From Acidobacteriaceae bacterium (GTDB taxonomy: Bacteria; Acidobacteriota; Terriglobia; Bryobacterales; Bryobacteraceae): DNA of 64,000 nt. How positions within the stretch are numbered: position 1 is the stretch's first letter; every line of letters begins with the position of its first letter. This document shows positions 45,052 through 53,329 of the stretch, one piece after another. The notes under the pieces are model-generated. The model did no database searches and was not told the DNA's origin. It saw nothing but the letters and a program-made list of their open reading frames with translations. The stretch spans positions 1 to 64,000 of the forward strand of contig JADCJL010000172.1 in assembly GCA_020247055.1 (NCBI GenBank). Direction: 5' to 3'. A program made the position numbers and the translations under genes.

Positions 45052-46109
45052 CCACCGACGTCCTCATCGCCGGCGCCGGTATCGTCGGCGCCGCCCTCGC
45101 CGCCGCCTTCCGCGCTGAGGGCGGCAAGTGCCTCGTCGTCGAGCCGGACCTCGTCGGCGGCGGCGCCACCGCCGCCGGCATGGGCCACGTCGTCGTCATG
45201 GACGATTCCCCCGCCCAACTCGCCCTCACCGCATACTCCCGCCGCCTCTGGGACAACCTCGACCTGCCCCCCAACGTCGAACGCGAACACCGCGGCACGC
45301 TCTGGGTCGCCGCCGACGCCGAAGAGATGGCCGAAGTCGCCCGCAAGCACGCCCTGTTTCCCGCCAGCGAAATCCTCGACGAGCGCGCCCTCTACGCCGC
45401 CGAACCTGAACTCCGCCCCGGCCTCGCCGGCGGCCTCCTCGTCCCCGGCGATAGCGTCCTCTACGCCCCCTGCGCCGCGGCCTGGCTCCTGCGCCTCACC
45501 CCCATCCGCTACGCCGCCATCGCCGAACTCACCCCGGACGGCGCCCGCCTCTCCGACGGCACCACCGTCTCGGCCGGCCTCACCATCCTCGCCTGCGGCG
45601 CCGGCATCACCCGCCTGCTCCCCCAGCTCCCCATCAAACCCCGCAAAGGCCACCTCGCCATCACCGACCGCTACCCCGGCTTCCTCCACCACCAGCTCGT
45701 CGAACTCGGCTACCTCAAAAGCGCTCATGGCCACAGCGCCGAAAGCGTCGCCTTCAACGTCCAGCCCCGCTCCACCGGGCAAATCCTCATCGGCAGCTCC
45801 CGCCAGTACGGCGACGAGAGCCCGGACATCCGTCCCGAACTCCTCTCCCGCATGCTCCGCCGCGCCGTCGACTACATGCCCCGGCTCAAAGACCTGCAAG
45901 TCATCCGCACCTGGACCGGCTTCCGCGCCGCCACCCCCGACAGCCTCCCCCTCATCGGCCCCGTCACCGACCGCCTCTGGGTCGCCGCCGGCCACGAAGG
46001 CCTCGGCATCACCACCTCGCTCGGCACCGCCGCCCTGCTCCTCGACCGCCTCCTCGGCGATCCCCCCGCCATCCCGCCCGAACCCTATCTCCCGGACCGC
46101 TTCGCATGA
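45048..46109 (+). CDS. FAD-dependent D-amino-acid oxidase-like subunit, D-hydroxyproline dehydrogenase beta
   Basis: 353 residues from GTG. N-terminal Rossmann: [21 protein letters not shown]. The DAO family body follows, with [14 protein letters not shown] and a C-terminal [19 protein letters not shown]. In the heterotrimeric D-hydroxyproline dehydrogenase this subunit oxidises cis-4-hydroxy-D-proline to the pyrroline and passes electrons to the 2Fe-2S and alpha subunits, encoded immediately after it. ATGA overlap at its 3' end. Confidence 0.88.
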   Translation: MTTDVLIAGAGIVGAALAAAFRAEGGKCLVVEPDLVGGGATAAGMGHVVVMDDSPAQLALTAYSRRLWDNLDLPPNVEREHRGTLWVAADAEEMAEVARKHALFPASEILDERALYAAEPELRPGLAGGLLVPGDSVLYAPCAAAWLLRLTPIRYAAIAELTPDGARLSDGTTVSAGLTILACGAGITRLLPQLPIKPRKGHLAITDRYPGFLHHQLVELGYLKSAHGHSAESVAFNVQPRSTGQILIGSSRQYGDESPDIRPELLSRMLRRAVDYMPRLKDLQVIRTWTGFRAATPDSLPLIGPVTDRLWVAAGHEGLGITTSLGTAALLLDRLLGDPPAIPPEPYLPDRFA

Positions 46110-46339
46110 TCCCCGTCACCGTCAACGGCACCCCCCTCACCGTCCCCCCCGGCACCACCGTCGCCGCCGCCGTCATGCGCATCCAGCCCGCCTTCCGCCG
46201 CTCCGTCACCGGCGAATCCCGCGGCCCCCTGTGCGGCATGGGCATCTGCATGGAGTGCCGCGTCACCCTCAACGGCCACCCCCACGAACGCTCCTGCCAG
46301 CTCCTCTGCGCCGCGGGCATGGAGATCACCACCCCATGA
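46106..46339 (+). CDS. 2Fe-2S ferredoxin-like subunit, D-hydroxyproline dehydrogenase gamma
   Basis: 77 residues. Plant-type ferredoxin fold with cysteines in GPLCGMGICMECRVTLNG and HERSCQLLC, the usual arrangement for the small HcnA-like subunit of amine dehydrogenases. Too small to act alone; it should relay electrons between the FAD subunits on each side. Four-base overlaps with both neighbours indicate a fixed stoichiometry. Confidence 0.9.
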   Translation: MIPVTVNGTPLTVPPGTTVAAAVMRIQPAFRRSVTGESRGPLCGMGICMECRVTLNGHPHERSCQLLCAAGMEITTP

Positions 46340-47463
46340 CCCGCACCCTCGTCATCGGCGGCGGCCCCGCCGGCCTCGCCGCCGCCTGGGCCGCTGCCCA
46401 GTCCGGCCAAGCCGTCACCCTCCTCGACGACAACCCCGCCCTCGGCGGCCAAATCTGGCGCGGCGACATCCCCGCCCGCTACCGCCGCTTCCTCGATCCC
46501 CGCATCACCGTCCAAACCGGCGTCCAGATCCACTCGGCCTCCCAACTCCCCCCCGCCGACCGCATCATCCTCGCCACCGGCACCCGCGAACTCTTCCTCC
46601 CCTTTCCGGGCTGGACCCTCCCCCACGTCCTCGGCGCCGGCGGCCTCCAGGCGCTGGTCAAGGGCGGCCTCCCCATCGCCGGCAAACGCGTCGTCGTCGC
46701 CGGCTCCGGCCCTCTCCTCCTCGCCGTCGCCGCCTACCTCCGCCGCCGCGGCGCCAAAATCCTTCTGGTCGCTGAACAGGCTCCCTACCCCCGTATCGCC
46801 GCCTTCACCCGCGGCCTCTGGCGCCACCCCGCCAAGCTCCTCGAAGCCGCCCAACTCGGCTTCGGCCTCCGCTACCGCCCCGACTCCTGGCCCCTCCGCG
46901 CCGACCCCGGCTCCGTTACCCTTCAGGGTCACGGCGTCCTCCGCTGCGACTATCTCGCCTGCGGCTTCGGCCTCGTCGTCAATACCGAACTCCCCGAACT
47001 CCTCGGCTGCCGGGTAGAGAATGGCCGCGTCCTCACCGACGCCGACCAGCGCACCACCGTCCCCCATATCTTCTTCGCCGGCGCCGGCAGCGTCGACCGC
47101 TCTCTGCTCGAAGGCCAGATCGCCGGATTCGGCCCCGAACGCGGCCGCGCCCTCCACGCCGCCCGCGCCGCCGCCGTCGCCTTCGACCGCTGCATCGACA
47201 TAGCCTTCGCTCTCCGCTCCGAGCTCTTGAGCCTCACCACCCCGGAAACCATCGTCTGCCGCTGCGAAGACGTCCCCTTCGGCGCCATCTGGCCCCATCG
47301 CGACTGGCGCTCGGCCAAGCTCCAAACCCGCTGCGGCATGGGTCCTTGCCAGGGCCGCATCTGCGGGCCCGCCCTCGCTCACCTCTGCGGCTGGCCGGCC
47401 GCTTCCGTCCGGCCGCCCATCTTCCCCACCCGCCTAGAGAACCTTCTCGATCTCCGGGATTAA
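46336..47463 (+). CDS. FAD/NAD-binding subunit with BFD-like 2Fe-2S site, D-hydroxyproline dehydrogenase alpha
   Basis: 375 residues from the ATG overlapping the gamma-subunit stop; the longer upstream frame is noise. TLVIGGGPAGLAAAWAAAQSG and a later GKRVVVAGSGPLLLAVAAYLR bind dinucleotides. The C-terminal TIVCRCEDVPFGAI ... TRCGMGPCQGRICGP is a BFD-like 2Fe-2S region with four cysteines. Last gene of the ~10-kb operon; its final 30 bases overlap the convergent thioredoxin-like gene. Confidence 0.88.
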   Translation: MTRTLVIGGGPAGLAAAWAAAQSGQAVTLLDDNPALGGQIWRGDIPARYRRFLDPRITVQTGVQIHSASQLPPADRIILATGTRELFLPFPGWTLPHVLGAGGLQALVKGGLPIAGKRVVVAGSGPLLLAVAAYLRRRGAKILLVAEQAPYPRIAAFTRGLWRHPAKLLEAAQLGFGLRYRPDSWPLRADPGSVTLQGHGVLRCDYLACGFGLVVNTELPELLGCRVENGRVLTDADQRTTVPHIFFAGAGSVDRSLLEGQIAGFGPERGRALHAARAAAVAFDRCIDIAFALRSELLSLTTPETIVCRCEDVPFGAIWPHRDWRSAKLQTRCGMGPCQGRICGPALAHLCGWPAASVRPPIFPTRLENLLDLRD

Positions 47464-48339
47464 CTCCGCCGCCGTCATCTTACCGGGATGATACATCCGG
47501 ACCACGCCGGCCTTGTCGATTAGCACCAGCGTCGGCGAGGTCGACGAGCCGTATAACTTAAAATTCTCGTTGCTCAACGGCGCCGGCACCCGCGTGAGAT
47601 CCGGGTAATACTGCGCCCGCACCTTCTCGATATAAGGCACCTCCACGGCCGGCGTGGCGTCCTCGCCGTTGGCCACATAGCCGTAGGTCTGCGTCGGCGC
47701 CACAATCTGCAGCGCCGGGTACTTCGCCTTCAACTCGGTCAACACCGGACCCTGCTGCTTACAGTCGCTGCACCAGTGCGCCCAGAAGAAAAGCACCACC
47801 GGCTTGCCCTTCAGTCCCCCGAGCGCCGGCAGCTTCGGGCCCAACAGAAACCGCGCCACGTCCAGCGCCGGCGCCGGCTTACCCACCAGGCTCAGCAGAT
47901 GGATGTTCTTCTGAATCCGCGTCCGAATCGACGTAGTGTAGTAAGTCTTCAACTCCCGGTTCAGCATGGCGAGCGCCTCGCTCAGCCGCCCCGTGGCGGC
48001 CAAAGTATGGCCCTCCACCTCAATCGCCGCCCCCAGCGCCAGCGGCACGCTCGTCTCGGCGTCGAGTGCCCGTTTCTTCAACTCCCCCTGCACCAGCCGC
48101 CGTGTCTCGGCCGAGTACCCCGCCGCCTTGTCCCACAGCTTATTGGCCTGCGCCCCGCGCCCCAGCCACGAGTAGGCTTCCACATACTCGGGCGTCACCC
48201 CGTTCTGCTTCCGATACGCCTCCAGCACCCGCTCGCCTCCGGCGAAATCCTTCGCCGCCAGAGCCCCGCGCACCGCCGTCACCAACTGCGCCGGCGCCAG
48301 CCCCGCCGCCATCAACATCACCAGAACAAGCCGCATCAT
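47434..48339 (-). CDS. Thioredoxin-like (TlpA/redoxin) protein, secreted
   Basis: 301 residues, signal peptide MMRLVLVMLMAAGLAPAQ. The N-terminal half is helical (LEAYRKQNGVTPEYVEAYSWLGR, TPR-like). The C-terminal half is a redoxin fold with active site C-S-D-C in FFWAHWCSDCKQQGP and a cis-Pro region near SSTSPTLVLIDKAG. Probably a periplasmic thiol-disulfide reductase, perhaps used in cytochrome maturation. Last gene of the galU operon; 10 bases after the isomerase-like gene. Confidence 0.88.
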   Translation of the reverse strand: MMRLVLVMLMAAGLAPAQLVTAVRGALAAKDFAGGERVLEAYRKQNGVTPEYVEAYSWLGRGAQANKLWDKAAGYSAETRRLVQGELKKRALDAETSVPLALGAAIEVEGHTLAATGRLSEALAMLNRELKTYYTTSIRTRIQKNIHLLSLVGKPAPALDVARFLLGPKLPALGGLKGKPVVLFFWAHWCSDCKQQGPVLTELKAKYPALQIVAPTQTYGYVANGEDATPAVEVPYIEKVRAQYYPDLTRVPAPLSNENFKLYGSSTSPTLVLIDKAGVVRMYHPGKMTAAELIPEIEKVL

Positions 48340-48349
48340 AACTTAGAGC

Positions 48350-49381
48350 CTAACTCAGATTCCGCAGCCATTGGATCGACGCTTCGAGGTCCTCCCGCTC
48401 CTTGGCCGCGGCCAACTCCTTGGCCACCGCCGCACGCGCCGCCAGCGGCTTCCCCTTCTCGGCCAGCGCCGCAAACCGCGCAAACTCCCACGCCGGCGTC
48501 GTGCGAAACGCCTCCCAGAACTTCGGATCGAGATACGGAAACGGCCGCGTGCCGGTGACGATAATCTCGAGCGACAGCGCCTTGCCCGGGCACAACTGCG
48601 CAAACCTCTTCACCCACCCGCCGATGTCCACATTGCCCTCGCCCATCCGCGTCCACTGCATCGCCGCGCCCTCCGGCGTCCGCCACACGGCCGAATCGCG
48701 CACGTGGCTCGTCAGCACGTAGGGCGCCAGCGTCTCGAGCGTCAGATGCGGATCTTCAATCGCCCAGGTCGGATTGCCCGAATCGATGCAGGCGCCCACC
48801 ACGTCCCGCCCCGCCTCCTCGATCAGCATCTTCAACTCCCGCGCCTGCAGGTCCCCGCCGTGGTTCTCGACAGCAATCCGCTTGCCCGCGTCCATCGCCC
48901 GCGTCCGCACGGCGCGCAGCGTCTTCACCGTATTCTCGATGCTCTGCGCCAGCGGTGTCTTACTCGCCCGGTCGCGCCAGTCGCCCAGCACGCAGCGCAC
49001 GAGCGGCGCCTCCACCACCTTCGCCGCCTCGATCATCCGCGTCAACTGCTCCTCGGCCGTGCCCTGCGCCGCGTCAAACCGCGCCGCCGTCGGGCAGATC
49101 GACAGCATGCCGATCTCGAGCTCAATCCCCAGCCGCCGCGCATGGTCCCGCACTTTTTCAAGATGCGCTCTTTCTAGACCCCCCAGAAAACGGATCTCGG
49201 AAAAATGGACTACCTTCGCCCCCTGCCGCGCGCAATAGTCCAGCAGCTCAAACGGACTCCAGCCCTGCGACCGCAAGCTGAACAGGTCGATGCCGAACTT
49301 GGCCGGAAACGCGCTGCCGGCGGCCAGCATCGGCGCCGCGGCCAGACCGGCCTGAAAGGAACGTCGGGACACCATACTCAT
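48350..49381 (-). CDS. Tat-exported sugar phosphate isomerase/epimerase-like TIM barrel
   Basis: 343 residues from the ATG at 49381, which forms TAATG with the upstream stop. MSMVSRRSFQAGLAAAPMLAAGSAFPA is a Tat leader (RRSF). The rest is an AP-endonuclease-2-like TIM barrel: GAKVVHFSEIRF, KRIAVENHGGDLQ and GACIDSGNPTWAIEDP, whose Glu, Asp and His are typical metal ligands. Members are usually cytoplasmic sugar isomerases; exported ones are common in Acidobacteria and Planctomycetes. Substrate unknown. Confidence 0.85.
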   Translation of the reverse strand: MSMVSRRSFQAGLAAAPMLAAGSAFPAKFGIDLFSLRSQGWSPFELLDYCARQGAKVVHFSEIRFLGGLERAHLEKVRDHARRLGIELEIGMLSICPTAARFDAAQGTAEEQLTRMIEAAKVVEAPLVRCVLGDWRDRASKTPLAQSIENTVKTLRAVRTRAMDAGKRIAVENHGGDLQARELKMLIEEAGRDVVGACIDSGNPTWAIEDPHLTLETLAPYVLTSHVRDSAVWRTPEGAAMQWTRMGEGNVDIGGWVKRFAQLCPGKALSLEIIVTGTRPFPYLDPKFWEAFRTTPAWEFARFAALAEKGKPLAARAAVAKELAAAKEREDLEASIQWLRNLS

Positions 49382-50367
49382 TAGCCTCGCAAGCATCCGG
49401 CAATCTCGGCAAGCCGCTCGACGGGCTGCCCCGGATGCATTCGATAATACAGCCTCCCCGTCGTCGCCGCGCCCAGCGCCGCCAGCCACGCCTCGGTGTG
49501 CTCCGGGGAACCCTCCACGCGCAGCAGCGCGCCGAACTGCCGCGCCGTCTCCTGCATCTGCCGCACCTCGGCGCCCAACTCCGCCGGCACACGCACCGTG
49601 ATCGCCTGCACCGCCACCTCCTCATCGCGCAGCCGCCGCAGGATCACCCGCACCTCCTCGGCCATCCCCGGCGTCCCCTCCCCCAGGGTCAAATTGATAT
49701 CGAGCAGCCGCGACTCCCGCCGCAGCGCCACCGCCCCGGCCAGGTCCGTGGCCTCCCGCCGCGTCACGCCCAGCGCGCTGTAGCCCTCCCGCCAGCCATG
49801 CCGCGCCGCCGCCCACGTCAACTCCGCCCCGGCCTCGGTTTCAAAGGCCGCCACGTTCACGCCGTACTTCCGGATCACGCCCCGGAACTGCGCAAACGCG
49901 GCGTCCGGCGCCCCCACGGCGGCCACCAGCAGCGCCTCGCTCCCCTGCGGCCGCGGTTGAATCGCCCGGTCCAGCCGTTCGGCGTAGGTCGCGATCGCCT
50001 CGGTGTGCGACGGTCCAAACGGAATCGCGTTCACCACCACCTCGGCCCCGCTCGGCGTCCGCATGCGCCCGATCAGCGTCGGCTTCGGAAACAGCGCGCT
50101 GGCCGGAGACGCCTCCGGCGCAATGTGCAGCAGCCACGGCTCCTTGGCGTCCACGGCGACATAGACAGTCCGCGGCGCGCTCGGGTCCGCGGCGACCGAC
50201 CACGGCAGCACCGTAAAGCTGCCGAGCGACAACGAATGCAGCCGCGCCGCCAACTGATGCCGCGCCGCTTCGGTCACCGGCCCGCGGCCCACCACCTGCA
50301 GCACCAGATCGGCCAGCGCCGCCGCGTCCGCCGCGCGCACGGGAAGAGTCAGCGGTACGGGACTCAT
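49381..50367 (-). CDS. Unknown conserved-looking protein in the galU operon
   Basis: 328 residues, no signal peptide or membrane segment. Nothing I recognise with confidence. Visible segments: AVDAKEPWLLHIAPEAS, VVNAIPFGPSHTEAIATYAERLDRAIQPRPQ, REGYSALGVTRREATDLAGAVALRRESRLLDINLTLG, and alternating helix/strand that could be a TIM-barrel or Rossmann-like fold. The start overlaps the galU stop by 4 bases and its stop overlaps the isomerase start, so it is firmly embedded between two sugar-metabolism genes; a sugar-related enzyme is the simplest guess. Confidence 0.6.
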   Translation of the reverse strand: MSPVPLTLPVRAADAAALADLVLQVVGRGPVTEAARHQLAARLHSLSLGSFTVLPWSVAADPSAPRTVYVAVDAKEPWLLHIAPEASPASALFPKPTLIGRMRTPSGAEVVVNAIPFGPSHTEAIATYAERLDRAIQPRPQGSEALLVAAVGAPDAAFAQFRGVIRKYGVNVAAFETEAGAELTWAAARHGWREGYSALGVTRREATDLAGAVALRRESRLLDINLTLGEGTPGMAEEVRVILRRLRDEEVAVQAITVRVPAELGAEVRQMQETARQFGALLRVEGSPEHTEAWLAALGAATTGRLYYRMHPGQPVERLAEIAGCLRG

Positions 50368-51248
50368 AGCGGCAGCTTTTTGAGATACTCGCGGAACGGG
50401 CTGCCGAGATCGAATCGCTTCAAGGCAAACTCCACCGTCGCCTGCAGAAAGCCCAGTTTGTCGCCCGCGTCAAAGCGCTTGCCTTCAAACTTAAAGCCGT
50501 AAATCGGCCGGCTTCGCAGTAGATGCTTCAGCGCATCGGTCAGTTGGATCTCGCCGCCCTTGCCCGGCTCAATCGACTCGATTGAGGTAAAAATCTCCGG
50601 CGTCAAAATGTAGCGGCCGATAATCGCCAGGTTCGACGGCGCCTCCTCGGCCTTCGGCTTCTCCACCAGATTGCGGATCCGGAACAGCCGCCCGCTCCCC
50701 CCTTGGTGGTCAATCGGCTCGGCATCCACCACCCCGTAGGCCGAAATGTTCTCGCGCGGCACCTCCATCAGCGCCACCACCGAGGCGCCATAAAACTCGT
50801 AGATGTCGCTCATCTGCCGCAAACACGGAATCTCGGCATCGATAATATCGTCTGACAGCACCACCGAAAACGGCTCGTTGCCCACCAGCTCCTTGGCCCG
50901 CAGCACGGCGTGGCCCAGCCCCAGCGCCTCCTTCTGCCGCACGTAGCTTACGTCGATCATGTCCGAAATGCTGCGCACCTGCTGCAGCAGATCTTTCTTC
51001 CCCTTCGATTCAAGCAGGTGCTCCAGCTCAAAGCTGACGTCGAAATGATCCTCAATCGCGCTCTTGCCCCGGCCGGTGACGATAATGATGTTGCTCATCC
51101 CCGAATGCAACGCCTCTTCTACGCCATACTGGATCAAGGGCTTGTCCACCAGCGGGAGCATCTCCTTCGGCATGGCCTTGGTAGCGGGAAGGAACCGGGT
51201 GCCTAGACCGGCAGCGGGAAAAACTGCTTTTCTTGGTTTAACAATCAT
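50364..51248 (-). CDS. galU: UTP-glucose-1-phosphate uridylyltransferase
   Basis: 294 residues from the ATG at 51248. An ATG at 51260 is also in frame, but GAGGAG abuts it with zero spacing, so the later start is better. Nucleotidyltransferase signature AVFPAAGLGTRFLPATKAMPKEMLPLVDKPLIQYGVEEAL, then SDDIIDAE and FEGKRFDAGDKLGFLQATVEFAL. It makes UDP-glucose from glucose-1-P and UTP for cell-envelope glycans. First gene of a four-gene minus-strand operon. Confidence 0.96.
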   Translation of the reverse strand: MIVKPRKAVFPAAGLGTRFLPATKAMPKEMLPLVDKPLIQYGVEEALHSGMSNIIIVTGRGKSAIEDHFDVSFELEHLLESKGKKDLLQQVRSISDMIDVSYVRQKEALGLGHAVLRAKELVGNEPFSVVLSDDIIDAEIPCLRQMSDIYEFYGASVVALMEVPRENISAYGVVDAEPIDHQGGSGRLFRIRNLVEKPKAEEAPSNLAIIGRYILTPEIFTSIESIEPGKGGEIQLTDALKHLLRSRPIYGFKFEGKRFDAGDKLGFLQATVEFALKRFDLGSPFREYLKKLPL

Positions 51249-51292
51249 GCGCGTTCGCATCTCCTCTTGACGGGACTATTCCAACCGCGCGT

Positions 51293-51321
51293 CAGCGGGA
51301 GTACTGGTACAAATCCCGCTG
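51293..51321. repeat. Inverted repeat between divergent galU and sensor genes
   Basis: CAGCGGGA (51293-51300) and TCCCGCTG (51314-51321) are perfect arms, and the loop itself holds GTAC-TG-GTAC (51301-51310), a second small palindrome. Its place in the 140-base divergent intergenic suits an operator for one or both genes. Confidence 0.5.
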
Positions 51322-51388
51322 CGGCAGATACCAAAGTGCAATTGCATCCCGGCGTTTGGCCCCGCACACTATATTAACTTCCCTGCGC

Positions 51389-52738
51389 ATGGAGAAATCG
51401 GAACACCAGCTTTGGCCCTCCCGTGAGGTTGCCCGCCTCCTCTCACTCGTTGAGACGGAGCGGCGCTACTACGAGGACGTTCTGGCTGTCCTGCCCGTTC
51501 CTGTGGCCATTGTCCAGGCCGGCGGGAAGTTTGTTTCGGCCAACCGCGCTTTCCTGCAGTCTCGCCAGATCAAGATGGCGGAACTCGCCGCGCTCAGCCT
51601 GCCCCGCCTGCTGCCCGGGGTGCCCCTGGAGCCGGGAGTTCATGGCGAATGGCAGCTGGTGCGGATCCAGCGCTGGGATGACGAAGATTCGGACCTGCTT
51701 TTGGTCCAGCATCCCGCCGAGGGAGCGGCGCCGGCCGCCGCCGGGCCGGCGGCTTCACCCTTCGCGCTCCAGGAGGCTGCGTCGGTCGCCTCGGCCAAGC
51801 TGGCCGGGCGCGTCCTGCATGAGGCCAACAACCTCTTGATGGTACTCTCCGGCTACGGCGAGGAGATCCTCGATGCCCTGCCCCCGGAAAGCCCCGTGCG
51901 CGAGGACATGCGGGAAATTCTCCGTTCCACCGAGAGGATCAAAGGCATGTCGGCGCAGCTACAGGCTCTCGCCGCGCCGCCGAAGGCCGTACGGACCTCC
52001 TTCGATCTCGTCTCCTTCCTGCGGGCCTTCTCGGCCCGGGAACCGGGTTTGGTGTTGAGCGGCGGTCTGCCCGCACTCACCGTCACCGCCGACCGCAGTC
52101 ATCTCGAGCAAATGCTGCTCACCCTCGTTCGCTACGCCGCCCGGCCCCTGGCCGTTACGCTGCGGGCGCCCTCCGCGGTGGTCATCTCCGGTCTGCCCGC
52201 CTCGCTCGTCGAAGACATGGAGCTGCTGAGTCCGGCGGCCCGGGCTTCGAGCGGAGCGCTTTCGGCCGTGCCCGGACTGCTGCTGGCCTCCCGGGTGCGC
52301 TGGCATGTGGTCGCCGAGGGTGGCGGATCCGCCCTGCATCTCGAGTTTTCGGCCGAGGCCGTAACGGCTGGTCCCGCCCGGCGCATCCTGGTTGTCGATG
52401 ACGAAGAAGGCATCCGGGCCTTGGTCCGTAAGGTGTTGGAGCGCCAGGGCTTTACCGTCAACGAAGCCGAGTCGGGCAACGCCGCCGTGACGATGCTCGA
52501 ACGCGACGCGACCGCCTACGACCTGTTGATTACGGACATGATGATGCCAGGTATGGACGGCCGGTCGCTCGCCGGGCGGGCGGCTCAACTGCGCCCCGGC
52601 ATCCGCACACTGTTCATCTCCGGCTACACCGAGGACACCGAGGTGCAGTCCGGCCGTCTGCCCGCGGGAACCGCTTTCCTGGCCAAGCCGTTCCAGCATT
52701 CGGCGCTGGTCGACGCCGTCAATCGGTTACTCGCCTAG
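51389..52738 (+). CDS. Hybrid sensor with degenerate kinase core and receiver domain
   Basis: 449 residues from the ATG at 51389. Residues ~30-115 look PAS-like (YYEDVLAVLPVPVAIVQAGGKFVSANRAFL). A dimerisation helix has H144 in V-L-H-E-A-N-N-L-L-M, close to the H-D-F-N-N-L-L type of hybrid kinases. The ATPase part (~200-320) is weak: the N-box reads SHLEQMLLTLVRYAARP without the usual Asn, and no clear DxGxG is seen. A receiver domain follows at ~330-449 with DDEEG, phospho-acceptor D383 in I-T-D-M-M-M-P-G-M-D-G, and K433 in A-K-P-F. Likely cytoplasmic. The kinase may be inactive, with the receiver as output. It overlaps convergent purN by 12 bases. Confidence 0.8.
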   Translation: MEKSEHQLWPSREVARLLSLVETERRYYEDVLAVLPVPVAIVQAGGKFVSANRAFLQSRQIKMAELAALSLPRLLPGVPLEPGVHGEWQLVRIQRWDDEDSDLLLVQHPAEGAAPAAAGPAASPFALQEAASVASAKLAGRVLHEANNLLMVLSGYGEEILDALPPESPVREDMREILRSTERIKGMSAQLQALAAPPKAVRTSFDLVSFLRAFSAREPGLVLSGGLPALTVTADRSHLEQMLLTLVRYAARPLAVTLRAPSAVVISGLPASLVEDMELLSPAARASSGALSAVPGLLLASRVRWHVVAEGGGSALHLEFSAEAVTAGPARRILVVDDEEGIRALVRKVLERQGFTVNEAESGNAAVTMLERDATAYDLLITDMMMPGMDGRSLAGRAAQLRPGIRTLFISGYTEDTEVQSGRLPAGTAFLAKPFQHSALVDAVNRLLA

Positions 52739-53329
52739 TTCGACGCGCCGGTCGACAATCCGCCACGGTCGCGTGAACAACCGCCGCAGCGCTTCGCTGT
52801 AGATCCGATGCTCCTGCTGCAGAATCCGGGCCGCCAGCGTCTCCGCCGTATCGCCATCTTCCACCGCCACCGCGGCCTGCAGCACAATCGGGCCGTGGTC
52901 GAGTTGCTCGTCCACGAAGTGCACCGTGCAGCCGGCAATCTTAACCCCGTAAGCAAAGGCCTGGTGCTGCGCGTCGAGGCCCGGGAAAGCCGGCAGCAGC
53001 GACGGATGGATGTTCAGAATCCGCTGCGGGAACGCCCGGATGAATCCGGCGCTCAGAATCCGCATATAGCCCGCCAGGATCACCCAATCCACCTGATGCT
53101 CGCGCAGGGCGGCTTCCAGCCGTCGATCGTACTCTTCCCTGTCCAGCCCCTTGGACGGCAGCGAGAGCGCCTGGAGGCCCCGTTTCCGGGCCGCGGCGAG
53201 GCCTTCCGCGTCGGGCCGGTTGGAGATCACCACCGCAATCTCGGCCGGCAGGTTCCCCTGTTCGATCTGCGCGGCGATTGCCAGAAAATTCGACCCCCGT
53301 CCGGAGAGTACGATCCCCAGCCGGGTCAT
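52727..53329 (-). CDS. purN: Phosphoribosylglycinamide formyltransferase
   Basis: 200 residues. TRLGIVLSGRGSNFLAI, VVISNRPDAEGLAAA, VILAGYMRIL and the catalytic region RILNIHPSLLPAFPGLDAQHQAFAYGVKIAGCTVHFVDEQLDHGPI with the expected Asn, His and Asp. It transfers formyl from 10-formyl-THF to GAR, third step of purine synthesis. The start overlaps the purM stop by 4 bases. Length is normal. Confidence 0.96.
   Translation of the reverse strand: MTRLGIVLSGRGSNFLAIAAQIEQGNLPAEIAVVISNRPDAEGLAAARKRGLQALSLPSKGLDREEYDRRLEAALREHQVDWVILAGYMRILSAGFIRAFPQRILNIHPSLLPAFPGLDAQHQAFAYGVKIAGCTVHFVDEQLDHGPIVLQAAVAVEDGDTAETLAARILQQEHRIYSEALRRLFTRPWRIVDRRVELGE

Noticed and set aside
38709..47463. Horizontal transfer suggested by very C-rich codons
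   Set aside because: The bias continues smoothly through housekeeping genes on both sides and fits the GC-skew domain rather than foreign DNA.
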